Source: Gammaproteobacteria bacterium (lineage in GTDB: Bacteria > Pseudomonadota > Gammaproteobacteria > SZUA-229). From it: 8,265 bases of DNA. Positions 1 through 5,307 of this stretch are shown in pieces. Position 1 is the first letter of the stretch, and every line of letters starts with the position of its first letter. The stretch lies in the NCBI GenBank assembly GCA_015484935.1, contig WFUQ01000064.1, forward strand, positions 1-8,265, given 5' to 3'. The translations under genes and the position numbers were made by a program. The notes beneath the pieces are model-generated. The model was not told the DNA's origin. It searched no databases and saw nothing but the letters and a program-made list of their open reading frames with translations.

Positions 1-1665
1 CTCTGCATTAGTGTTGTAGTAAGTTGCAACACCCGCTACATATTCGTCCATGATTTTCTGTAGACGGAACTGAAGCATTTTAGGAGTGATGTAGTTAGGG
101 TTAACGTCGATAGCAGTTGAATAATCTTTAAATTCAAGAAAAGTCTTAACTGGCTTCCATACGTCAGCTACTAATGAATCAATGCTTTCAGCAAACTCAG
201 GAGTGTGAGTATTGTCTAAGCAGTATTTAACCATTGCTTTAGCCGCTAAACGACCTTCTGCGTGTGAACCAGAAGAGAACTTATGGCCAGATGCACCAAC
301 ACCGTCACCAGCTGTGAATAAACCGCCAACAGTAGTCATACCACGGTAGCCCCAGTTCCAGCCTGAAGGTAGGTGATCAGGAACGCCCGCTTCTGTTTCA
401 GTAGTTGGTGCGCCAACATCATCAGGACCAGAAGTCCAGATTCCGCAACAACCTGAGTGAGAACCTAACAGGTATGGTTCTGTAGGCATTAATTCAGAGT
501 TTTTCTTCTCTGGCTCAATGTTTTCACCAACCCAGATACCACATTGACCGATACACATGTCAAGGAAATCTTCCCATGCTTCAGCTTCTAAGTGCTTAAC
601 TTCACGTGGAGAAAGTGTTTCGCGTAAGTTGCCTAATGCTGTAACCGTATCCATCCAGATAGGACCGTTACCGTCTTTCATCTCTTTCAGCATCAGGTGG
701 TTACGCAGACAAGAAGCAGGAACCGCAGCCGCACCGTAAGGAGGGTAGTCGTCCAGCATGTCTTTGTTCTTCTGCATGTAAGCTTCGCCGTAAGCGTTAG
801 TCGCCTGAGATTTGAATAACAGGAACCATGCGCCGACAGGACCGTAACCGTCTTTGAAACGAGTCGGTACGAAACGGTTTTCCATCAGTGTCAACTCAGC
901 GCCTGCTTCAGCAGCCATTGAGTAAGTAGAACCTGCGTTCCACACCGGGTACCATGCACGACCGGTACCTTCACCGACAGAGCGTGGACGGAAGATGTTT
1001 ACACAACCACCGGCAGCCAGCAGGATAGCTTTCGCTTTGTAGATGACGATCTTGTCTTCACGAGTAGAGAAGCCAACCGCACCAGCGATCTTGCTAGGGT
1101 CGTTCTTGTCGTTGATCAGTTTAACGATGAAGATACGTTCCTGGATGTTTTCGATACCGAGTGCTTTCTTGGCAGCTTCAGCTACGATCCATTTGTAAGA
1201 CTCACCATTGATCATGATCTGCCATTTACCAGAACGTACTGGCTTACCACCGTCTTTCAGAGGTGTCATACCTTTAGAACCGTCGAAACGTTCGCCGTTT
1301 TCGTCAGTCTTCCAGATAGGCAGGCCCCATTCTTCGAACAGGTGAACAGATTCGTCGACATGACGACCGAGGTCGTATGCGAGGTCATCACGGGTGATAC
1401 CCATCAGGTCGTTAGAGACCATACGAGCGTAATCAGCAGGATCTTGTTCCGTACCGATGTAAGTGTTGATTGCAGACAGACCCTGTGCGACAGCACCAGA
1501 GCGATCCATAGCCGCTTTATCAACCAGTTTAACTTTCAGGTCTGCGCCTGAAGCTTCGATCCAGCGTGGGATTTCGAACGCTGTACCACAACAAGCCATA
1601 CCGCCACCGATGAGAAGAATATCTACTTCTTCTTCGATGACATCAGGATTTCCAAATTCAGCCAT
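1..1665 (-). CDS. aprA: Adenylylsulfate (APS) reductase alpha subunit, C-terminus cut by window edge
   Basis: Catalytic FAD subunit of cytoplasmic dissimilatory APS reductase. In a sulfur oxidiser it forms APS from sulfite and AMP and passes electrons to the Fe-S subunit AprB. My translation gives 555 residues with no internal stop, running off the left edge; the family is usually somewhat over 600 residues, so only the C-terminal tail is missing. Visible landmarks are the N-terminal dinucleotide-binding motif GGGMACCG (residues 20-27), followed by the strongly AprA-like stretches DRSGAVAQGLSAINTY and GGCVNIFRPRS, and the late FAD-domain motif HKFSSGSHAEGR (461-472). The start ATG at 1665 has an AGAGG ribosome site 10 nt upstream and lies 21 nt after the aprB stop, so the two are co-transcribed. 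Third-position GC is lower in the 3' half (about 36% for 1-720) than in the 5' half (about 50%), counted by hand. The family assignment is secure; the direction of reaction is inferred. Confidence 0.96.
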   Translation of the reverse strand, partial: MAEFGNPDVIEEEVDILLIGGGMACCGTAFEIPRWIEASGADLKVKLVDKAAMDRSGAVAQGLSAINTYIGTEQDPADYARMVSNDLMGITRDDLAYDLGRHVDESVHLFEEWGLPIWKTDENGERFDGSKGMTPLKDGGKPVRSGKWQIMINGESYKWIVAEAAKKALGIENIQERIFIVKLINDKNDPSKIAGAVGFSTREDKIVIYKAKAILLAAGGCVNIFRPRSVGEGTGRAWYPVWNAGSTYSMAAEAGAELTLMENRFVPTRFKDGYGPVGAWFLLFKSQATNAYGEAYMQKNKDMLDDYPPYGAAAVPASCLRNHLMLKEMKDGNGPIWMDTVTALGNLRETLSPREVKHLEAEAWEDFLDMCIGQCGIWVGENIEPEKKNSELMPTEPYLLGSHSGCCGIWTSGPDDVGAPTTETEAGVPDHLPSGWNWGYRGMTTVGGLFTAGDGVGASGHKFSSGSHAEGRLAAKAMVKYCLDNTHTPEFAESIDSLVADVWKPVKTFLEFKDYSTAIDVNPNYITPKMLQFRLQKIMDEYVAGVATYYNTNAE

Positions 1666-1686
1666 TTTATTTAAGCCTCTGTAATA

Positions 1687-2160
1687 TTAAAGATTGATCA
1701 GTTCGCTACGATCGCCTTCGCGGTAACCGTTCTGTTCCATGTGATTGAAGAAACCGTTATCTTCGATCTTGGCCATGTCAGCTTCTGGTTTACCAGCATA
1801 AGGGTCGATAGAACCTTCAGCAGTGGTGCGGATCGGGAATTTGAAACGTTTCATGGTTCCGTTACGGAACTTGATGGTCCACATGATTGAATCAGTACCG
1901 CGCAGAGGCTGTACAGAACCGCCCAGAGGAACAACGTCAGCATAGTGACGACATTCGATGGCGTTTTGAGGACAGATTTTAACGCAGGAATAGCATTCCC
2001 AGCATTGCTCAGGTTCCTGATTGTAAGACTTCATGGCGTGTCCTGTATCAGAACCGTCTTTGTCTAGTTTCATCAGATCGTGTGGGCAGATGTACATGCA
2101 AGCTGTACGGTCTTGACCTTTACATCCGTCACACTTTTCAGTACGTACAAAAGTAGGCAT
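1687..2160 (-). CDS. aprB: Adenylylsulfate (APS) reductase beta subunit, two [4Fe-4S] ferredoxin
   Basis: Electron-transfer subunit of dissimilatory APS reductase, partner of AprA. It has 157 residues, a normal length for the family. Two [4Fe-4S] cysteine sets are visible: Cys10, Cys13, Cys21, Cys25 (with the AprB-type insertion between the second and third cysteines) and Cys53, Cys56, Cys59, Cys63, the latter as CWECYSCVKICP. After the ferredoxin part comes a beta-rich segment and a C-terminal tail, the part known in solved structures to wrap around AprA. The start ATG has a good AGGAG site 9 nt upstream. It is the first gene of the aprB-aprA operon. No aprM-like membrane gene lies upstream; that space is a regulatory region. 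Confidence 0.96.
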   Translation of the reverse strand: MPTFVRTEKCDGCKGQDRTACMYICPHDLMKLDKDGSDTGHAMKSYNQEPEQCWECYSCVKICPQNAIECRHYADVVPLGGSVQPLRGTDSIMWTIKFRNGTMKRFKFPIRTTAEGSIDPYAGKPEADMAKIEDNGFFNHMEQNGYREGDRSELINL

Positions 2161-2417
2161 TAGTATTAACTCCTAGAGTTTTAAGTATTATGCAATTGCA
2201 ATTGCGACAGTCATCATCGTTCGTATAACGAACGTCAACTCCTGTCATTTTCATCATCTTTTCAGCTGTATCCAGCCCTGAAGAATTGAAACTGGTGCCG
2301 CACGAGCCTGTTACAGCCTGCATGGCGCCCGGGAAACGACGCAATAAAACCGGTTCCGGGGCAAAAATTCATTAGCGCAGTCAACTTTAGAAACAATCCC
2401 GAATACGCTAAAAGCGG
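2161..2417 (-). other. Probable aprBA 5' leader with inverted repeats, no gene
   Basis: This stretch separates the proposed aprBA promoter from the aprB start and I see no credible gene in it. It contains three self-complementary elements: a perfect 14-bp palindrome at 2192-2205 (GCAATTGCAATTGC), a perfect 7-bp inverted repeat with a 3-nt centre at 2218-2234 (CGTTCGT/ACGAACG), and a 9-bp GC-rich stem with one mismatch (arms 2327-2335 and 2354-2362). None is followed by a U-tract in the direction of transcription, so they do not look like ordinary terminators. They may be protein-binding sites or leader RNA structures. No known riboswitch class was recognised. Confidence 0.4.
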
Positions 2418-2442
2418 GGGCATATTGTATGCCCAAAGCGGG
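2411..2442. repeat. Perfect inverted repeat flanked by direct repeats over the aprBA -10 box (candidate operator)
   Basis: A perfect 7-bp inverted repeat with a 3-nt centre, GGGCATA-TTG-TATGCCC, occupies 2418-2434. It is framed by two copies of AAAGCGGG, at 2411-2418 and 2435-2442, whose starts are 24 bp apart. The whole block sits exactly on the proposed -10 of aprBA, so a protein bound here would be expected to block or modulate transcription. Which regulator would bind is unknown. Confidence 0.45.
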
Positions 2443-2453
2443 TCAAAAAGCAA
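2424..2453 (-). promoter_or_regulatory. Likely sigma70-type promoter of aprBA
   Basis: On the minus strand, a -10 box TACAAT (2424-2429) matches five of six consensus bases. A weak -35, TTGCTT, lies at 2448-2453 with an 18-nt spacer. The -10 is followed by a GC-rich discriminator (ATGCCCCCGC), the same style as the candidate promoters of the DUF971 gene and sat. Transcription would start near 2417, giving a leader of about 255 nt before aprB. The -10 lies inside a perfect inverted repeat, which suggests control by a DNA-binding protein. Inferred from sequence pattern only. Confidence 0.45.
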
Positions 2454-2640
2454 AGTGAACAGGCTATCTGCGAGGTGCACATTAGCGGTTTATTGCGTGA
2501 ATACCTAACAAATTTACTATTGTTACGATAAATTATTCTTATGGCTGGAGCGGCGAGTTAAACGCTATGAAATACAATGAGTTAACCGAGTCTCGACCGT
2601 AGATGCCAGATGCTCGGGCAGTGCCCTTGTCAGAAACGGG

Positions 2641-2669
2641 TCTTGTTCCAGGTCAATTGTATGTAGAAT
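2641..2669 (+). promoter_or_regulatory. Likely promoter of the DUF971-MoaD gene
   Basis: A -10 box TAGAAT at 2664-2669 matches five of six consensus bases and is followed by a GC-rich discriminator (AGCCCGCGC). The -35 is poor (TCTTGT at 2641-2646, 17-nt spacer). The 10-mer ATGTAGAATA at 2661-2670 is repeated exactly at the sat promoter. Transcription would begin near 2676, about 44 nt before the ATG. A weaker alternative farther upstream is TTGCGT (2493-2498) with TACTAT (2515-2520), 16-nt spacer. Confidence 0.4.
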
Positions 2670-2719
2670 AGCCCGCGCTCGCATTCCCGCTTACATTGAG
2701 TGACAAATTTATAGCCATT

Positions 2720-3352
2720 ATGACCGAACAAGAAACGCAAATCGCCCCCACCGAAATCAGCCTGCATCAGAAGTCTCGCCTGCTGGAAATCGCCTATTCT
2801 GACGGCTTTCGCTTCAAATATCCTTGCGAATATCTGCGGGTGTTCTCGACCGCGGCTGAAGTCAAGGTGATGGAGAAACCGGTACATGGTAAAGAGAGGG
2901 TCAATATCTCGCAGATCGAACCACAGGGAAGCTATGCGGTACGACTGCATTTCGACGACGGGCATGACACGGGTATCTATTCCTGGGGCACTTTGCACGA
3001 GCTTGGCGTCAACTACGAGAAGAACTGGGCGGACTATCTCGAACAGCTGGCCCAGCATAATCTGTCACGCGGTGAGGGCAGAGCCATGGGTGAAGATGGC
3101 AAGGTGCATGTCAAACTGGTGTATTTTATCGAACTGGCAAAAATCTCAGGTAAGGACGAGGAAGAGGTGGTGATACCTGAATCGGTCAGTAATGTCGAAA
3201 CGTTGCTGGTCTGGATGCGTAAACGCGGTGATAGATGGGCTGATGCGTTTGCAGATTCGAACGTACAGGTGACGGTGAACAAGCAATTCTCCGAGCCCTA
3301 CACTTTGGTCGAACACGGTGATGAAGTCGCGTTTGTGCCCAGACCTGGCTAG
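2720..3352 (+). CDS. DUF971 (GBBH-like N-terminal) protein fused to a MoaD/ThiS-like domain
   Basis: A 210-residue soluble protein. Residues about 10-112 form a DUF971 domain, recognisable from PTEISLHQKSR, the EYLRV segment (37-41), YSWGTLHELG (87-96) and the NWADYL end (102-107). DUF971 is the N-terminal domain type of gamma-butyrobetaine hydroxylase and also the C-terminal domain of the plant Fe-S assembly factor HCF101. After a short linker, residues about 128-210 look like a MoaD/ThiS ubiquitin-like sulfur carrier: VHVKLVYFIELAK, then EEEVVIP, VETLLVWM and HGDEVAFVPRPG. The chain ends in a single Gly; the Gly-Gly tail that sulfur carriers need for adenylation is absent. I chose ATG 2720 because homology begins about ten residues later. 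A TTG at 2696 would add eight residues; neither start has a clear ribosome site. Divergent from aprBA, which hints at a role in sulfur or Fe-S metabolism, but the function is unproven. Confidence 0.85.
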   Translation: MTEQETQIAPTEISLHQKSRLLEIAYSDGFRFKYPCEYLRVFSTAAEVKVMEKPVHGKERVNISQIEPQGSYAVRLHFDDGHDTGIYSWGTLHELGVNYEKNWADYLEQLAQHNLSRGEGRAMGEDGKVHVKLVYFIELAKISGKDEEEVVIPESVSNVETLLVWMRKRGDRWADAFADSNVQVTVNKQFSEPYTLVEHGDEVAFVPRPG

Positions 3353-3367
3353 TTCCTGTTCCAGGCA

Positions 3368-3388
3368 CGACCAGTACGCGACCAGTAC
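3368..3388. repeat. Short tandem repeat, two copies of CGACCAGTAC
   Basis: Two identical 10-bp copies at 3368-3377 and 3379-3388, separated by one base (period 11, about one helical turn), lie just after the stop of the DUF971-MoaD gene. They could be a remnant duplication or a paired binding site. The remainder of 3353-3496 shows no gene. Confidence 0.35.
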
Positions 3389-3408
3389 AGTCCAAACGCG
3401 AAGCTAAA

Positions 3409-3435
3409 GACAAGACTGATATACCAGTCTTTGTC
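3409..3435. terminator. Weak hairpin between convergent genes, possible terminator
   Basis: Arms GACAAGACTG (3409-3418) and CAGTCTTTGTC (3425-3435) pair over 10 bp with one bulged T around a 6-nt loop. It sits between the convergent DUF971-MoaD gene and the small flagellar-like gene, where a terminator is expected. No convincing U-tract follows on either strand, so it may be only a partial or factor-assisted terminator. Confidence 0.3.
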
Positions 3436-3496
3436 CACTCACACACATCGACGGCACAATCCTGTCAGTTGTAGCGACAATCGTATTGCGACGGCA

Positions 3497-3739
3497 TCAG
3501 GTTTTAACATCCAGTAGCGTACCGATCATGTCAGCGGCGGTCTCAATGACTTTTAGGTTGGCTTTGGCGTCATTACCGGCAGCCTTGAGTTCTACCAGTG
3601 ACTCGGTGATGTTGTTGACACTTCCCGTCGATGGGGTATCGGTATCGACAGATTCATCTGCGATCTCTCTGGCAGCTGTCTGCATGCGTGAGCGTGCCTG
3701 TTGAAAGCCGTTCAGGCCGGTGGTGAATGTGGTGTCCAT
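3497..3739 (-). CDS. Small flagellar rod/hook-like protein reduced to the terminal (D0) helices
   Basis: An 80-residue protein without signal peptide or membrane segment. Residues 1-30 (TGLNGFQQARSRMQTAAREIA) resemble the N-terminal helix of flagellar rod and hook proteins (FlgB/C/E/F/G type). Residues 46-80 (SLVELKAAGNDAKANLKVIETA, then DMIGTLLDV) resemble their conserved C-terminal helix. Between them is only a short linker (about 31-45, TDTPSTGS), where true rod and hook proteins carry large domains. In flagella these two helices pack together as the D0 coiled coil that drives axial assembly. Upstream in-frame starts exist (GTG 3817, ATG 3805). I chose ATG 3739 because the homology starts there, CAGG precedes it by 8 nt, and the sigma28-type promoter would start transcription near 3813, excluding the GTG. 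No other flagellar gene is in the window. The role is unknown; it could be a minor axial component, an assembly regulator or an orphan paralogue. Confidence 0.75.
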   Translation of the reverse strand: MDTTFTTGLNGFQQARSRMQTAAREIADESVDTDTPSTGSVNNITESLVELKAAGNDAKANLKVIETAADMIGTLLDVKT

Positions 3740-3819
3740 GATGATAACCTGTTCGATGATGGCGATATCTGATAGGTCACAATTGACGGAGGTGACGGGT
3801 GTCATGCTCGCATCCACAG

Positions 3820-3846
3820 CTATCGGCAGCTTATCGAAATTCTTTA
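3820..3846 (-). promoter_or_regulatory. Sigma28 (FliA)-type promoter for the flagellar-like gene
   Basis: On the minus strand, TAAAGAAT (3839-3846) is followed after exactly 11 nt by GCCGATAG (3820-3827). The flagellar sigma28 consensus is TAAAGTTT-N11-GCCGATAA, so the -35 matches six of eight bases, including the TAAAG core, and the -10 matches seven of eight, with ideal spacing. It is about 80 bp upstream of the chosen ATG, pointing at it. Expression would therefore follow the late flagellar gene class. This agrees independently with the flagellar-like protein sequence. Confidence 0.7.
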
Positions 3847-3872
3847 GTCGATCGGGACTTTATTTCGGGCAT

Positions 3873-3903
3873 AAAAAAACGGCGCTAACAATAGCGCCGT
3901 TTT
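3873..3903 (-). terminator. Strong rho-independent terminator of sat
   Basis: Arms AAAACGGCGCTA (3876-3887) and TAGCGCCGTTTT (3892-3903) form a perfect 12-bp stem with a 4-nt loop. Read in the direction of sat, the stem ends in seven consecutive T (3873-3879). It begins about 28 nt after the sat stop. Because the stem is A/T-flanked on both sides it could also act weakly on plus-strand transcripts. It insulates the flagellar-like gene from sat read-through. Confidence 0.92.
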
Positions 3904-3930
3904 CATCGAACATTGAAGTCTGTTCAGTAC

Positions 3931-5118
3931 CTAGAGGCTCTGATAGTAATCGATCAGAATCTTGGCGACTTCAGGGCGAGAGAACTCTTTCGGTGGCGCT
4001 TCGCCATTGCCCAGCATCTCACGAACCTTGGTGCCAGATAACAGGATGAAGTCATCTTTCTCATGATCGGGTGCTTCACACATCATGACGACTTTGTTCA
4101 GTTTCTTCGAGTAGGCAGTGTGGTCAGCCTTGAAGATTTCGATCTCCAGAGCACCGGCAGGAACCTGGTCATCGAAGATGGTCTGCGCATCGAATGCACC
4201 GTAGTGATCGCCGACACCAGCATGGTCACGACCGATGATGAAGTGCGTCGCGCCCATGTTCTGACGGAACACAGCGTGTAGTACGCCTTCACGCGGACCA
4301 GCATACAGCATGTCGAAACCGTAACCGGTTACCATCGCGCTATTTTCAGGGAAGTACAGTTCAACCATCTTGCGGATAGCAGCATCACGTACCGGAGCCG
4401 GGATATCGCCAGGTTTCAGTTTACCTAACAGCATGTGGATAACCAGACCGTCGCAGTTCAGACGATCCATAGCCATGTGGCACAGTTCTTCGTGTGCCAG
4501 ATGCATAGGGTTACGGGTCTGGAAGGCGACTACTTTTTTCCAGCCGCGTTCGGCGATCTCGTTTCTGATCTCGACTGCGGTACGGAAAGTATCAGGGAAC
4601 TCAGACTGGAAGTAAGAGAAGTTCAATACCTTGATCGGACCTGACAGACAGACTTTGCCCTGAGAGTTGAATGCATCGACACCAGGGTGGTCTTCACCGG
4701 CAGCCGGGGCATAGACTTTTTCAGTCATCAGCGCCATGTCTTCGTCAGAGAATTCCTCGACACCTTCGACATCCATGATAGCCAGTACCGGATTACCTTC
4801 GACGTTGGGATCTTTCAGCGCGATACGGTCACCGGCTTTGATGCTGCCTGCATCTTCTACCAGGTTTAAAACCGGTGTCGGCCAGAACAGTCCGGAAGAC
4901 GTTTTCATATCGGTAGCGACAGACAGGGCATCTGCTTTCGTCATGTAACCGGTCAACGGGTTGAAATAACCGCCACCCAGCATGACTGCATTCGCAGCAG
5001 TCGCAGAACTTACGACGATAGATGCCAGACCTTCAGCTTCTTTCTGTAAGGCTTCGTTTTCAGCTGTGTCGTAAACGAACAGCGGATTGAGTTCATCAGA
5101 ACCATGAGGTTTAATCAT
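3931..5118 (-). CDS. sat: ATP sulfurylase (sulfate adenylyltransferase), dissimilatory homomeric type
   Basis: Cytoplasmic enzyme interconverting ATP + sulfate and APS + pyrophosphate. Next to aprBA it most likely runs toward ATP and sulfate as the last step of sulfite oxidation. It has 395 residues, full length for the single-polypeptide Sat family, unlike the two-subunit CysDN enzyme. An N-terminal PUA-like domain (about 5-165, with LGGGYFNPLTGYM at 47-59) precedes the catalytic domain. The latter carries the nucleotide-binding motif QTRNPMHLAHEEL (200-212, the QxRNPxHxxHE signature), GRDHAGVGDHYG (296-307) and LSGTKVREML near the end. There is no C-terminal APS-kinase extension. The start ATG has a GGAGAG ribosome site 5 nt upstream. 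It is transcribed alone: own promoter at 5236-5271 and a strong terminator after it. Third-position GC (about 62% in the first 90 codons counted from the 3' end) is higher than in aprA. Confidence 0.97.
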   Translation of the reverse strand: MIKPHGSDELNPLFVYDTAENEALQKEAEGLASIVVSSATAANAVMLGGGYFNPLTGYMTKADALSVATDMKTSSGLFWPTPVLNLVEDAGSIKAGDRIALKDPNVEGNPVLAIMDVEGVEEFSDEDMALMTEKVYAPAAGEDHPGVDAFNSQGKVCLSGPIKVLNFSYFQSEFPDTFRTAVEIRNEIAERGWKKVVAFQTRNPMHLAHEELCHMAMDRLNCDGLVIHMLLGKLKPGDIPAPVRDAAIRKMVELYFPENSAMVTGYGFDMLYAGPREGVLHAVFRQNMGATHFIIGRDHAGVGDHYGAFDAQTIFDDQVPAGALEIEIFKADHTAYSKKLNKVVMMCEAPDHEKDDFILLSGTKVREMLGNGEAPPKEFSRPEVAKILIDYYQSL

Positions 5119-5235
5119 TTATGCTCTCCAGAGGACATGTCGACGACTCGCGTGTCAGTCCAAATTTCAATAAAAAATTCTGTTCGGGGAATCTATCGTG
5201 CAAGCCGTGTATCGTTGCCTGTACCGCCCAAAAGT

Positions 5236-5271
5236 GGCGCGTATTCTACATGAAACTTTGCGATAAGCGTA
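5236..5271 (-). promoter_or_regulatory. Likely promoter of sat
   Basis: On the minus strand, a -10 box TAGAAT (5243-5248), matching five of six consensus bases, is followed by a GC-rich discriminator (ACGCGCC). The -35 position at 17-nt spacing (5266-5271, TACGCT) is poor, suggesting an activator or a discriminator-sensitive promoter. Transcription would start near 5236, about 118 nt before the sat ATG. The 10-mer ATGTAGAATA is shared with the DUF971-MoaD promoter. No terminator for the upstream outer-membrane gene was seen in 5119-5307, so some read-through is possible. Confidence 0.45.
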
Positions 5272-5307
5272 GTCGCAGAATGGGTAGGGCGGTGGCGTGG
5301 TCAGGCG

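Noticed and set aside
2138..2344. A 68-codon minus-strand open frame over the aprB leader and start, with a Cys-rich stretch
   Set aside because: It has no ribosome site, overlaps the aprB start in another frame and matches no family I know; the aprB start itself has a strong ribosome site.
2262..2480. A 72-codon minus-strand open frame covering the aprBA promoter region
   Set aside because: It spans the proposed promoter and palindrome, lacks a ribosome site and has unordered composition; most likely chance.
2630..3058. A 142-codon minus-strand frame opposite the DUF971-MoaD gene
   Set aside because: It lies antisense to a gene with clear family motifs and shows no recognisable domain; a shadow frame.
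3740..3817. Upstream GTG (3817) or ATG (3805) as start of the flagellar-like gene
   Set aside because: The sigma28 promoter would start transcription near 3813, leaving no leader for the GTG and almost none for the ATG, and the added residues do not resemble the family.
3931..5118. Sat as an assimilatory CysD/CysN-type or a bifunctional sulfurylase-APS kinase
   Set aside because: The protein carries the QxRNPxHxxHE signature of the homomeric family, is 395 residues long and has no kinase extension.
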